From positions 186,001 through 250,000 of the forward strand of contig NZ_FNBL01000004.1 in assembly GCF_900102315.1 (NCBI RefSeq): DNA of 64,000 nucleotides. Reading direction: 5' to 3'. Source of the stretch: Celeribacter baekdonensis. GTDB taxonomy: Bacteria; Pseudomonadota; Alphaproteobacteria; Rhodobacterales; Rhodobacteraceae. The notes beneath the pieces are model-generated. The model was not told the DNA's origin, did no database searches, and saw only the letters and a program-made list of their open reading frames with translations. Every line of letters begins with the position of its first letter. Position 1 is the stretch's first letter. This document shows, one piece after another, positions 1 to 11,757 of the stretch. The translations under genes were made by a program, and so were the position numbers.

Positions 1-100
1 AATCCGCGATGCCGCCGAGACGCTCGACATTCAGCTCCACGATCACCTGATCATTGGAAAATCGACTGAGCTGAGTTTTCGTGGGTCAGGCTATCTCTGA
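1..100 (+). CDS. radC: DNA repair protein RadC, 3' end only (partial)
   Basis: The window opens inside a plus-strand reading frame (frame from base 2) of 32 codons ending in TGA at 98-100. The tail contains LHDHLIIG, the C-terminal part of the metal-binding JAMM/MPN signature of RadC-family proteins, followed by a short STELSFRGSGYL end. RadC proteins are JAMM-domain proteins of uncertain biochemical role, and the link to DNA repair is historical. It converges on the next gene, whose stop lies 2 bp away, leaving no room for an intergenic terminator. The rest of the gene is outside the window. Confidence 0.85.
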   Translation, partial: IRDAAETLDIQLHDHLIIGKSTELSFRGSGYL

Positions 101-101
101 T

Positions 102-1673
102 TTAGTTTAATTCTCTGAGCCAAATTTCCACCCGACGATTTAGCGACCGACCCCAAGCAACGTCATCGCAGGCAAGCGGCATGACTTCGCCATAGCCTTG
201 GACGCTCAATTGTAGCCGATCTGGTTCAAAGGCTTCCCCAAGCGCACGGCGCACGGCCAACAGCACAGCATTGGCCCGCCGCTCCGAGAGTGCGCGGTTG
301 ACTGGCGCGGCACCTTCGCCGTCGGAAAATCCCGCAAACATCAATTCTTTGCCGTCATAGACCCCCGCTTCAATCAGTTCCGCAAGCAAATGCACGTTGG
401 ACCGCGATTGCGCATCAAGACCGATGGCACCCCCTTCAAAGCGAAACCCCAAAGTCAGCCGCTTGGCCCCCTGCAGGGCCGCGGTCACATCTTGGAGATC
501 ATCAAGCGAGATTTCATCACCGGCATGGGTGATTGCATTGGCAAATCGGCGGCCCTGATCGCGGAACGACAGGTGGTCCACCCCTTGATCCACAAAAGCC
601 GTGCGTGCAACGACAACCTGCGCTGCGGGCGACACAGAAAACTCAAGAAACTCTCGCGCCAATTTCGGCAAACGCCGCGCGGGTGTGTAGAGAAAGACGG
701 GACGGGTCAGCGGATAGTCTTCGGTTTTGATGTCCGGCGCGATGGCTTGCGCTTCAAATCCACAAGCCCCCGTCAGCCCAAGCGGTTTGACCGACCCACC
801 TGCCGACATTCGCCCCAATCCGATGGCATATGGGTCATGCTCAACCGCAGCACTCAACGCCGCGTAGCTGTCATGTATGGCCAACTCGTCTGTCGCAGAC
901 GTCCCTTTGGCAAGAATCATGCGGCGAAATTCGCTGCCCTCTCGCAAATCGTCGCGCATCACATGGCGCGACACGGGAGCATCAGCGCCGCCAACTTCGC
1001 TCCAATTTGTGACCGACCCAGTATAAATATTGGACAGATCGGTGAGCGACAGCCCCTCAAGCAAGTTTGAACGTGACACGACAGGCACCAAAGCATCCAA
1101 ACCAATCACGCGCGCGCGCAGGGGATCGGACAGATCGCCAACACCCGCCTCCTGCGCCAACGATCGCTCCATGGGAGACACTTTGCGCAACGACACAACA
1201 ACATCGGTATTCTCGGAAACGAGATCCGCGAAACCTTCACCGCTTGAGGTCGGTGCGATCAAAAATTCGCCAGCGACCAGTTTGCTCTCAGCGTCCAAAA
1301 GCAAAAGCGCCGTTTGACCATCGACCCCCGGCTCTTCCTCGACCACATAGCCATTGCGCAGGGCGAAAGCCGTAATCAAAGCAGGGACCAGGTCCGACAT
1401 ACCGGTGGGATCGCCAGACAGACGAATTTGGGCATAATACCCATCAAGTTCGGGACAGCCCGGCCCCTCACATTGCACGCCTGTACCGTCGACGGTCAGA
1501 ACACCCAGATCCGTATCGACGCGGTAGAATTCCCCATCGAAACTCAGAAACGTGCCTGAGATTGAAATTGCCCCATCGCGTGACAGAAGGTTTACGTCTT
1601 GGGCTTGCACCATGAGAGGCAAGAACAAGGAAAGGGTCAATGCGACGATTTTCGCCGCACTTTGACTGGACAT
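102..1673 (-). CDS. PstS-like periplasmic binding protein fused to an OmpA domain
   Basis: 523 aa. An N-terminal signal peptide (about 1-24, cut after VQA) is followed by a region unlike known folds. A phosphate-binding-protein-like module (about 90-370) has the PstS-type stretch LTDLSNIYTGSVTNWSEVGG. The C-terminal OmpA-like peptidoglycan-binding module (about 405-522) shows GFSDGEG, LSERRANAV and GRSLNRRVEIW. The family is known as 'substrate-binding domain/OmpA family protein' in Rhodobacterales. The inferred role is a peptidoglycan-anchored periplasmic ligand binder or sensor. No ABC permease or ATPase genes are adjacent, so it is probably not a classical transporter subunit. Ligand unknown. 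Confidence 0.8.
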   Translation of the reverse strand: MSSQSAAKIVALTLSLFLPLMVQAQDVNLLSRDGAISISGTFLSFDGEFYRVDTDLGVLTVDGTGVQCEGPGCPELDGYYAQIRLSGDPTGMSDLVPALITAFALRNGYVVEEEPGVDGQTALLLLDAESKLVAGEFLIAPTSSGEGFADLVSENTDVVVSLRKVSPMERSLAQEAGVGDLSDPLRARVIGLDALVPVVSRSNLLEGLSLTDLSNIYTGSVTNWSEVGGADAPVSRHVMRDDLREGSEFRRMILAKGTSATDELAIHDSYAALSAAVEHDPYAIGLGRMSAGGSVKPLGLTGACGFEAQAIAPDIKTEDYPLTRPVFLYTPARRLPKLAREFLEFSVSPAAQVVVARTAFVDQGVDHLSFRDQGRRFANAITHAGDEISLDDLQDVTAALQGAKRLTLGFRFEGGAIGLDAQSRSNVHLLAELIEAGVYDGKELMFAGFSDGEGAAPVNRALSERRANAVLLAVRRALGEAFEPDRLQLSVQGYGEVMPLACDDVAWGRSLNRRVEIWLRELN

Positions 1674-1706
1674 GAGCGCTTAGCCTCGCATGAAAACCGG
1701 GGGCAA

Positions 1707-2675
1707 TCAGTTGCTGGCGATTTTCAACTCTGGGATGATATTTTTCAACTGGATAAAGTCGCCAATCGCATGACAATCCGGCATATCGACAAAAAAGCTC
1801 TGGCCTTTCGTTGGGGCGAAGGGCGCAATCTCAAATATCTTACCACCAATTTGGCGACCACAGGTGGCTTGTGTCACTTCAGCTTCGACAACCAATGCGA
1901 CATGGGTCTCGGTTTTCGCCCAATCAACAGGAAAAGAATAGATCTGAGAATGGGCAGCCTGTGGCGCAATTTCTGAGCCTAATTCAATCATATAGCCGGA
2001 ATGAGACGCTCTGGCGCGTGTGGGTTCTGAGGGCGCTTCGCTCCAAATATGACCCACAGTGCCAAACTCGGCTCCGTTTTCAAAAGCGTGCAACTGAAGA
2101 TGAGCCTCACCAATCCATTGCAAAACGACACGGGAATAGGTGTCGATGGTGAAGACATCCAAACTGGTTTCAACCTGCGCACCGGACGCAAGCGTCGCCT
2201 CAAAGCGCGCAGATTTTTCTAAGGCGGGCACAGCAAGAAAGAGGTCGCCACTGGCATCCAGAAGAGCGGAAAACTGTAGACCCGCATGAGTGAAAGTGAC
2301 GGTTTGATCCGCAGCGCAGGGGGCGGCGATAGTGAGCCCAACCATCGCATCAGCCATTGAAACGGCCTTTAAGCTGACGGGGCACATACTGTCGTCCGAG
2401 GCCTGCAAAGCATCAGAGATCGCAGCAGGGGACAGGTGATTTTGCTCCAGGGCAGCCACGCGCAGCAGAGGGGATTCTTTTATAAGGGCTGGAGCCTCGA
2501 CGACGAGCGCCGCGGGAGGAAGCGGTACGCCCGATGCCAAAGACGGTGTTTGCCCAAGGTTCTCATCGGCGGGATCAATGCGCGCTGCAACGGCGCCACC
2601 TTGCATGGCATATCCAATCGCAAAAGCGGCGAGCAACGTGCCTACAGCGGTTAAAATTTTACCCTTAGGGAGCAT
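1707..2675 (-). CDS. Unassigned membrane-anchored protein next to secA
   Basis: 322 aa from the ATG at 2675, which has GGAG six to ten bases upstream. An upstream in-frame start at 2702 has no such site. The N-terminus MLPKGKILTAVGTLLAAFAI looks like an uncleaved signal anchor (about residues 6-25). The rest is soluble, of mixed composition, with no motif I recognise. Cysteines are scattered (SMCPVS, APCAADQ, ATCGRQIGG, MPDCHA), so disulfides in the periplasm are possible. It follows secA on the same strand but is separated from it by a good terminator. Related proteins in Rhodobacteraceae are sometimes labelled 'translocase' because of this position. The sequence itself does not justify that name. 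Confidence 0.7.
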   Translation of the reverse strand: MLPKGKILTAVGTLLAAFAIGYAMQGGAVAARIDPADENLGQTPSLASGVPLPPAALVVEAPALIKESPLLRVAALEQNHLSPAAISDALQASDDSMCPVSLKAVSMADAMVGLTIAAPCAADQTVTFTHAGLQFSALLDASGDLFLAVPALEKSARFEATLASGAQVETSLDVFTIDTYSRVVLQWIGEAHLQLHAFENGAEFGTVGHIWSEAPSEPTRARASHSGYMIELGSEIAPQAAHSQIYSFPVDWAKTETHVALVVEAEVTQATCGRQIGGKIFEIAPFAPTKGQSFFVDMPDCHAIGDFIQLKNIIPELKIASN

Positions 2676-2755
2676 TACATTCTCCACCAAACCCTTGACC
2701 ATTTGTTAAGGATGTAGTGGAGAAATCTGATTTTTCTGAGGTCGCATTGCGGCAA

Positions 2756-2789
2756 GAAAAAGCCCGCCTCCGGCGATCGGAAGCGGGCT
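2756..2789 (-). terminator. Rho-independent terminator of secA
   Basis: An 11-bp stem, 2761-2771 with 2779-2789, has a 7-base loop. On the minus strand a run of five T follows (2760-2756). It lies 24 bp after the secA stop. Confidence 0.85.
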
Positions 2790-2812
2790 AAACTGTTGTA
2801 TAAGTGAGGTAT

Positions 2813-5515
<2,703 letters not shown>

Positions 5516-5694
5516 ATTCTCTCCGCTCAATGCGTCCTGACAGGATCGTGTGAGAGGAGGGATTGCCCCAGTGCCATTCACCCCATAGAAACAGGCGGAA
5601 GGCTCCTCTTCAGTGACCTAAGGCGATGTAAGGGGCCACATCAACAGTGTCAACGTCGCGCCCCGATATGGGGACGACAGGAAGGATTTTCTCG

Positions 5695-6537
5695 ATGAAA
5701 TACCGCATTTCTGGGGCCGCAGCTCTCATTTCCGCCGCGTTTTTTGCCATGAGTCCGCTTCATGCCGAAGATGTGACCGCTCAAACTGTGGTCGCAACAA
5801 TCAACGGCACACAGATCACCGTTGGTCATCTCATCGCTGCACGCCAAAGTCTTCCCCCGCAATATCAAAGCTTGACCGACGAACAGCTTTACGACGGAAT
5901 CCTCAATCAGATCGTCCAGCAGGAGATTCTCAAACAATCCGCAGGCGAGATTGGTGAGGCCCTGAAATACCAGATCGAGAATGAAGAACGCGTCGTGATT
6001 GCCGGTTCCATGCTTGAAACCATCGCCAAAGAGGCGGTGAATGACGCCGCCCTCAAAGCCGCCTATGACGCCAAATTCGCCGAATTTGAGCCAGGCCGTG
6101 AATACCACGCCGCGCATATTTTGGTGGAAACCGAAGATGAGGCAAAAGCGCTTATTGCCGATCTGGAGGCTGGTGCAGATTTTGCCGATCTCGCACGCGA
6201 AAAATCGACGGGTCCGTCGGGTCCGAACGGCGGCGATCTTGGCTGGTTTGGCCTTGGCATGATGGTGCCCGAATTTGAACAGGTCGTCGTTGGCATGGAA
6301 GAAGGCACTGTCTCCGCGCCCGTCCAGACCCAATTTGGCTGGCATGTGATCAAACTGATGGAAACGCGCCTGTCCGAGGTGCCGCCTCTGGCCGACGTAC
6401 AGGATGAATTGGCCGCAGAAATCCAAGACAAAGCCATTCAGGACAAAATCGCCTCCCTCGAATCGGATGGCGCAGTTGAGCGTGTTGACGGCATTGATCC
6501 CTCCGTGTTGCGGATGGATGATTTGCTCGCCAACTAA
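5695..6537 (+). CDS. Periplasmic parvulin-type peptidyl-prolyl isomerase
   Basis: 280 aa. The start is the ATG at 5695 with an AGGAAGGA ribosome site. A signal peptide ends near AEDV (1-24). A SurA/PrsA-like N-terminal chaperone region precedes one parvulin domain (about 136-222) with HAAHILVETEDEA, GGDLGWF and PVQTQFGWHVIKL. It catalyses cis-trans isomerisation of prolyl bonds in exported proteins. Its position divergent from secA suggests a shared export theme. It is followed by argJ after 26 bp, so it may be the first gene of a PPIase-argJ-mutT unit. The SurA versus PrsA/PpiC class is not decided here. Confidence 0.92.
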   Translation: MKYRISGAAALISAAFFAMSPLHAEDVTAQTVVATINGTQITVGHLIAARQSLPPQYQSLTDEQLYDGILNQIVQQEILKQSAGEIGEALKYQIENEERVVIAGSMLETIAKEAVNDAALKAAYDAKFAEFEPGREYHAAHILVETEDEAKALIADLEAGADFADLAREKSTGPSGPNGGDLGWFGLGMMVPEFEQVVVGMEEGTVSAPVQTQFGWHVIKLMETRLSEVPPLADVQDELAAEIQDKAIQDKIASLESDGAVERVDGIDPSVLRMDDLLAN

Positions 6538-6563
6538 GATCGTTTGTAGCAAGGACGCCGACC

Positions 6564-7811
6564 ATGGCCAAAATCGAACATGTTTCCCCGCTCGCGCCCA
6601 AATCGGGCTTTCCCGAGTTACCCGTCATCAACGGCGTGCGTTTTGCCGCCTTGGAGGCGGGCGTGCGCTACACCGGCCGCGTTGACGTGATGCTGGCGGA
6701 ACTGTGCGACGGAACGGCCATGGCCGGCGTTTTCACCCGCTCCTCAACACGTTCCGCTGCCGTGCTGGACTGTCAGGACAAGATCGGCCTCGATGGTTCG
6801 GGCAAAGCCGCGATTTTGGTCAACTCTGGCAATTCCAATGCCTTCACCGGAAAAAACGGCATGGATGCGGTGCAAAAGATCACCAAAGCGGTGGCAGACA
6901 CCATGGGCATTGATCAAACCCGCGTCTTCACCTCCTCCACCGGCGTCATCGGCGAGCCCCTGAAATGGGAGCGGATCACCGCCAAAATCGCCGATCTTGA
7001 GGCCGCGTTGGACGAGGCCGGGATCAGCACAGCCGCCCGCGCGATCATGACCACGGACACCTTTGCCAAAGGCGCCACACAGACGGTTCAGCTTGACGGC
7101 GCGACCGTCAAAATCGCCGGGATCGCCAAAGGCTCCGGCATGATTGCACCCGATATGGCGACGATGCTGTCCTATATCTTCACCGACGCAAACATCTCCC
7201 GCGATGTGCTGCAACAATGTATCTGGCTCGACAATGCCAAGACCTTTAACTGCGTCACGGTGGATGGCGACACGTCGACCTCCGACACAGTCCTTGTGGC
7301 CGCAACTGGCAAGGCGGATATGGCACCGATCACCGATTTCGCTGATCCGCGTGTTCATGCCTTCCGCGAAGGGCTTCATACGGTGATGAAAGACCTCGCC
7401 ATTCAAATCGCCCGCGACGGCGAAGGCGCGACCAAACTGATCGAAGTTCAGGTCACTGGCGCAAATGCCAATGGTCCGGCGCATCGTGTCGCGATGTCGA
7501 TTGCCAATTCTCCTTTGGTAAAAACCGCTGTGGCCGGCCAAGATCCGAACTGGGGTCGCATTGTCATGGCTGTCGGTAAATCCGGCGAACGGGCCGAGCG
7601 GGATCGTCTCAAGATTTGGTTTGGCGACATTCTTGTGGCCGAAGATGGCTGGGTCTCGCCCTCCTATTCCGAAGAGGCGGGCGCGGCCTATATGAAGAAC
7701 GACGAGATTGTGATCCGTGTCGATCTTGGCCTCGACAATGGCACGGCCACCGTATGGTCTTGCGATTTGACCCACGGCTACATCACCATCAACGCAGATT
7801 ATCGCTCGTGA
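6564..7811 (+). CDS. argJ: Bifunctional ornithine/glutamate N-acetyltransferase ArgJ
   Basis: 415 aa. ArgJ transfers the acetyl group from N-acetylornithine to glutamate (and often uses acetyl-CoA) in the cyclic arginine pathway. The autocleavage site APDMATML is present, giving Thr200 as the new N-terminal nucleophile. The oxyanion-hole region STGVIGEPL (125-133) and the substrate stretch NSGNSNAFTG (87-96) are intact. The start ATG follows a weak AAGGACG site. The TGA overlaps the GTG start of mutT by 4 bp. argG lies at 30.9 kb, so arginine genes are dispersed. Confidence 0.97.
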   Translation: MAKIEHVSPLAPKSGFPELPVINGVRFAALEAGVRYTGRVDVMLAELCDGTAMAGVFTRSSTRSAAVLDCQDKIGLDGSGKAAILVNSGNSNAFTGKNGMDAVQKITKAVADTMGIDQTRVFTSSTGVIGEPLKWERITAKIADLEAALDEAGISTAARAIMTTDTFAKGATQTVQLDGATVKIAGIAKGSGMIAPDMATMLSYIFTDANISRDVLQQCIWLDNAKTFNCVTVDGDTSTSDTVLVAATGKADMAPITDFADPRVHAFREGLHTVMKDLAIQIARDGEGATKLIEVQVTGANANGPAHRVAMSIANSPLVKTAVAGQDPNWGRIVMAVGKSGERAERDRLKIWFGDILVAEDGWVSPSYSEEAGAAYMKNDEIVIRVDLGLDNGTATVWSCDLTHGYITINADYRS

Positions 7812-8206
7812 AACTGGTTTTCGTTTCAGCAGTTGCCTTGATCGACGTCGAGGGGCGCGTGCTTTTGGCACAGCGCCCCGAAGGCAAATCCATGGCGGGT
7901 CTTTGGGAGTTTCCCGGTGGCAAAGTTGAGCCCGGCGAAACGCCCGAAGCCGCGCTTGTGCGTGAGTTGCATGAGGAACTTGGTATTGAGACGTGGAACT
8001 CCTGCCTCGCTCCATTGACCTTTGCGTCGCATAGCTACGACGACTTTCACCTGATGATGCCGCTGTTTGCCTGTCGCAAATGGAACGGCATTCCCCATCC
8101 GCGTGAGGGGCAGGTGCTGAAATGGGTCAAGGTCTCTGAATTGCGTGACTACCCAATGCCCCCGGCAGACATCCCACTGATTCCCATGCTTCGCGACCTT
8201 TTGTGA
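7808..8206 (+). CDS. mutT: 8-oxo-dGTP diphosphatase MutT (Nudix)
   Basis: 132 aa from a GTG start at 7808 that overlaps the argJ stop (GTGA), a sign of translational coupling. The Nudix box runs from Gly38 to Ile60 (GKVEPGETPEAALVRELHEE), and the usual FPGG precedes it. MutT removes oxidised guanine nucleotides from the pool. Length and motifs match the true MutT family rather than generic Nudix enzymes. Longer in-frame starts lie inside argJ and are unlikely. Confidence 0.93.
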   Translation: MKLVFVSAVALIDVEGRVLLAQRPEGKSMAGLWEFPGGKVEPGETPEAALVRELHEELGIETWNSCLAPLTFASHSYDDFHLMMPLFACRKWNGIPHPREGQVLKWVKVSELRDYPMPPADIPLIPMLRDLL

Positions 8207-8362
8207 AATGCTGCAAAGCAGAAACGGAATATTCTGTGGTTTATGTCTTCATTTGCATAACATTTGTGCTCAAATGACAGATTTGTCTTAAATTTGTGAA
8301 TGATTTTTAAATATTTGTAGGCTAGTTTGTTCCTAACGTCATTTCAGTTGGGGGCAAACAAG

Positions 8363-8503
8363 ATGATGCGTTCTATCTCTGTCGGGAAATACATTTCCGT
8401 CCAAGGTCTGTTTGTTGGTGAAACCGCCGATGGCAACATCCAGGTTCGCGTTGGTGATAAAACCTTTGAGGGCAAACCCGTTTCCGTCAAAAAAGTCGCC
8501 TGA
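8363..8503 (+). CDS. 46-codon conserved-looking orphan ORF
   Basis: A short reading frame begins with two consecutive ATGs (8363, 8366) and ends with TGA at 8501. The product starts MMRSISVGKYISVQ, is basic at its end (PVSVKKVA) and looks like a small beta-rich domain. It lies between an AT-rich 156-bp leader and a strong bidirectional terminator. The ribosome site is weak (TTGGGGGC about nine bases upstream). Codon choice resembles the neighbours. No function is recognised. It could also be an untranslated transcript. The rest of the 8207-8579 gap holds only the leader and terminator. Confidence 0.5.
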   Translation: MMRSISVGKYISVQGLFVGETADGNIQVRVGDKTFEGKPVSVKKVA

Positions 8504-8530
8504 TTTATAAATCAGCGTGCAGAATAAAGA

Positions 8531-8558
8531 AAAGGCGAGCCGTTTGGCTCGCCTTTTT
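8531..8558. terminator. Bidirectional terminator between the 46-codon ORF and infB
   Basis: An 11-bp perfect stem, 8531-8541 with 8546-8556, has a GTTT loop. T-runs follow on the plus strand and A-runs flank for the minus strand, so it can serve both converging transcripts. Confidence 0.88.
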
Positions 8559-8579
8559 GTTTTGATATGTTGGCCGAAG

Positions 8580-11102
8580 TTACTCGAGATTTCGCTGAAT
8601 TTCTTCGCGTTCAAAAATCTCGATGACATCATTCGGACGGATGTCTTCGTAATTCTCAAAAGCCATACCACATTCTTGACCGGACTGGACCTCTTTGACC
8701 TCATCCTTGAAGCGCTTGAGCGTCTTGAGCGTCCCTTCGTGCATGACAACATCATCACGCAGCAAACGCACACCCGCAGAGCGACGCGCAACGCCTTCGG
8801 TGACAAGACACCCTGCAACTTTACCGACACCAGAGACCTTAAAGACCTCTTTGATCTGGGCGTAGCCAATAAAGTTCTCGCGAATCTCAGCAGAAAGAAG
8901 GCCAGAGGCCGCCGCTTTCACATCATCCACAAGATCGTAAATCACCGAATAATACCGGATTTCCACACCTTTTTGGTTGGCGGAATTGCGTGCCGGAGCA
9001 TTCGCACGGACGTTAAAGCCAATGACCGGGGCACCAGATGCCTCAGCAAGGCCGATGTCGGATTCGGTGATCGCACCCACGCCGTAGTGTAGAACGCGCA
9101 CACGCACCTCGTCGTTGCCGATTTTTTCCATCGCCTGAACGATTGCTTCGGCCGAACCCTGCACATCCGCTTTGACCAAGATTGGCAATTCGGACACGGT
9201 TTCATCGGCTTTCGCTTTCGCCAAAAGCTGATCCAACGTTGTCGCAGCACCCGCCGCAGCACGTTTGTTTTTGGCCGCATGTTCGCGATATTCTGCGATT
9301 TCACGCGCCTGTGCTTCGGTGTCGACCACGTTCAAGACGTCACCCGCCTCGGGCGTGCCGTTCAGACCAAGCACCTCAACTGGAACAGACGGACCAGCCT
9401 CATCCACACGCTCGCCTTTGTCGTTTACAAGCGCGCGGACTTTACCCCATTGCTCGCCCACAACAAAAATGTCGCCGCGTTTCAGAGTGCCTTTTTGCAC
9501 AAGCACCGTCGCCACCGGACCACGGCCCACATCAAGCTGCGCCTCAATCACAGCACCTTCGGCGGCGCGATCAGGGTTGGCTTTCAGTTCAAGGATCTCA
9601 GCCTGAAGCGCGATGGCTTCGAGGAGTTGATCAAGCCCTTTGCCAGTTTTCGCGGAAACTTCCACATCCTGCACGTCGCCGGACATGGCTTCGACAACAA
9701 CTTCGTGCTGCAAAAGCGCGGTCCGAACCCGGTTCGGATCGGCACCCGGTTTGTCGCATTTGTTGATCGCGATGATCATCGGCACACCCGCCGCCTTGGC
9801 GTGATTGATGGCTTCGATCGTTTGCGGCATGACCGAGTCGTCCGCAGCCACAACCAGAATGACGATATCCGTCACCTGCGCACCACGGGCACGCATCGAG
9901 GTAAAGGCCGCGTGACCTGGCGTGTCGAGGAAGCTGAGAACAGCGCCCGAATCGGTGGTCACCTGATAGGCACCGATGTGTTGGGTGATGCCACCCGCCT
10001 CACCAGAAGTCACATTCGCATGGCGGATCGCATCAAGCAGGGAGGTTTTCCCGTGGTCAACATGCCCCATGATGGTGACAACCGGCGGACGCGGTTTGAG
10101 ATCTTCGGGTTTTTCTTCAACCTGTTGGATCACATCCTCAACGTCAGCATCGGACACGCGCAAAATACGGTGACCAAATTCTTCGACAATCAATTCGGCT
10201 GTATCAGCATCAATCGATTGGTTCTGTGTGACCATCATGCCCATGTTCATGAGCGATTTGACCACATCAGCCACACGTTCGGCCATACGGTTGGCAAGCT
10301 CGGACACCACAATGGCTTCCGGGACACGCACATCGCGCACAACCTTTTCACGCTGCTCGTTGCCCATAGCCTTCTGACGCATACGCTCTTGTTTGCGCTT
10401 CATCGACGCCATGGAGCGATGACGATTGCCTTCGCCGCCCGTCAACGCTTGGTTCACGGTCAGTTTGCCAGAGCGACGGTTGTCCGCCACTTTGTTGCGG
10501 TTGTTGCGATCTGTCTCTTCACGCTCACGCGCGCGCGGCGCTGGCGTGACCGGGCGTCCGCCACGGTCCATTTGCTTTTGCAAAGCAACCTGAGCCGCAG
10601 CCGGGTCATCATCAACCTTGGGCGCAGCCACAGCGGCCGGCTTTTTCGCCTGAACCTCGCGCTTCTTGGCGTCTTCCGCCTCTTTCTTGGCCCGAGCTTC
10701 TTCTTCTTCCTTGGCTTTGAGCGCGGCTTCGCGCTCCGCTTCTTCGCGTGCCTTTTCTTCAATCTCACGGCGGCGGCGCTCGCGCTCTTCTTCGCGCGCC
10801 TTCTCTTCTTCCGCACGGTTTTTAGCATCCTGAACTTCGGCAGATTTTGCCGCAGCCAGTGCCTTCATCCGGCGTTCCATTTCCGCATCGGAAATGCCCG
10901 CAGGACGTTTTGATGGGTCCCCATAGTGGGCTTTTCCGGCACCCGACGCAGACGGTTTCGCGGACCCGGCTTTGGGTACCACGACTCGTTTACGCTTGGT
11001 CTCGACCACAACACTCTTCGTGCGCCCGTGGGAAAAGCTCTGTTTCACCGATCCGGGGCCGCCCCGAAGGCCGAGGGGTTTCTTGCCGTCTGTATCGCTC
11101 AT
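8580..11102 (-). CDS. infB: Translation initiation factor IF-2
   Basis: 840 aa. IF-2 is the GTPase that positions fMet-tRNA on the 30S subunit. A long charged N-terminal region with a Glu/Arg/Lys-rich helical stretch (about 90-156) is followed by the IF2_N module (about 262-313). The G domain has G1 GHVDHGKT (346-353), G3 DTPGH (393-397) and G4 NKCD (447-450), followed by domains II-IV. Its ATG overlaps the ylxR stop (ATGA). It is last in rimP-nusA-ylxR-infB. The common partners rbfA and truB do not follow it. Confidence 0.98.
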   Translation of the reverse strand: MSDTDGKKPLGLRGGPGSVKQSFSHGRTKSVVVETKRKRVVVPKAGSAKPSASGAGKAHYGDPSKRPAGISDAEMERRMKALAAAKSAEVQDAKNRAEEEKAREEERERRRREIEEKAREEAEREAALKAKEEEEARAKKEAEDAKKREVQAKKPAAVAAPKVDDDPAAAQVALQKQMDRGGRPVTPAPRAREREETDRNNRNKVADNRRSGKLTVNQALTGGEGNRHRSMASMKRKQERMRQKAMGNEQREKVVRDVRVPEAIVVSELANRMAERVADVVKSLMNMGMMVTQNQSIDADTAELIVEEFGHRILRVSDADVEDVIQQVEEKPEDLKPRPPVVTIMGHVDHGKTSLLDAIRHANVTSGEAGGITQHIGAYQVTTDSGAVLSFLDTPGHAAFTSMRARGAQVTDIVILVVAADDSVMPQTIEAINHAKAAGVPMIIAINKCDKPGADPNRVRTALLQHEVVVEAMSGDVQDVEVSAKTGKGLDQLLEAIALQAEILELKANPDRAAEGAVIEAQLDVGRGPVATVLVQKGTLKRGDIFVVGEQWGKVRALVNDKGERVDEAGPSVPVEVLGLNGTPEAGDVLNVVDTEAQAREIAEYREHAAKNKRAAAGAATTLDQLLAKAKADETVSELPILVKADVQGSAEAIVQAMEKIGNDEVRVRVLHYGVGAITESDIGLAEASGAPVIGFNVRANAPARNSANQKGVEIRYYSVIYDLVDDVKAAASGLLSAEIRENFIGYAQIKEVFKVSGVGKVAGCLVTEGVARRSAGVRLLRDDVVMHEGTLKTLKRFKDEVKEVQSGQECGMAFENYEDIRPNDVIEIFEREEIQRNLE

Positions 11103-11731
11103 TTCGTCGTCTTACCCTTCCCGGCGGAGCCCTCTCCACCGATTGTCTCGCGCACGCCCATCAGGCGTGTGGCTTCCTCTACAACACGTTTGCTGAGTCC
11201 GCCACCTGCGAGCGCGCCATGTATCACACTTTCGCGTCCAAAAGCCAAACCCAATTCGGAACTCGTCAGATGACCGAACCAACGGCCTCCCTCCGGCGTC
11301 CAAAGTTTGCCTTTGCCACGTTCTGATCCGTCAGAGGCCTGAAGCAAAATTTTTGCCCGCCCATCTGCCAACCAGCCCTTAACTTTTTCAAACCCACACA
11401 CGGCATCTCCGGCTTTACGGGCCAAGGAGATTAAATGCACAACGCGGTCCGTCAAACCCACCTCAAGCAGGTCGACAAACCCGTCCGGGATCGTCAAATC
11501 CATTCGCGCCGCCTTGGAAAAGAGACGCTTTTTGAGCGCCTCTTCCAAAACATCGCGCTCTGCCGAGACATAAATCCCGCGACCGGGAAGTTTCTCTGAC
11601 AGATCCGGAACGAGAAGCCCGTCCGGGCTAACAACAAACCGGATGAGACCACGCTTCGGCTGCGCTTCGCGCGTCACAATGCAACTGCGCTCGCTCTCAT
11701 CCCGGTTTTTCGTTTGCCCACCTCGGGTCAT
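11099..11731 (-). CDS. YlxR (DUF448)-L7Ae fused RNA-binding protein
   Basis: 210 aa. The N-terminal YlxR/DUF448 module (about 17-90) contains [18 protein letters not shown] and [10 protein letters not shown]-terminal region (about 94-195) resembles the L7Ae/YlxQ fold, with [18 protein letters not shown]. In Firmicutes these are two genes (ylxR, ylxQ) between nusA and infB. Here they are fused, as in many alphaproteobacteria. YlxR proteins are RNA-binding; recent work in Bacillus links one to RNase P. It is coupled to infB by a 4-bp overlap and starts at an ATG with GAGGTG upstream. Confidence 0.88.
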   Translation of the reverse strand: MTRGGQTKNRDESERSCIVTREAQPKRGLIRFVVSPDGLLVPDLSEKLPGRGIYVSAERDVLEEALKKRLFSKAARMDLTIPDGFVDLLEVGLTDRVVHLISLARKAGDAVCGFEKVKGWLADGRAKILLQASDGSERGKGKLWTPEGGRWFGHLTSSELGLAFGRESVIHGALAGGGLSKRVVEEATRLMGVRETIGGEGSAGKGKTTK

Positions 11732-11757
11732 ATAGCACCTCGTCGCAAAGCCTCAAA

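Noticed and set aside
9279-10913. 544-codon plus-strand open frame opposite infB
   Set aside because: It is the antisense frame of a clear infB. Its translation is rich in His/Phe/Arg with no motif, as expected for a shadow frame in G/C-rich coding DNA.
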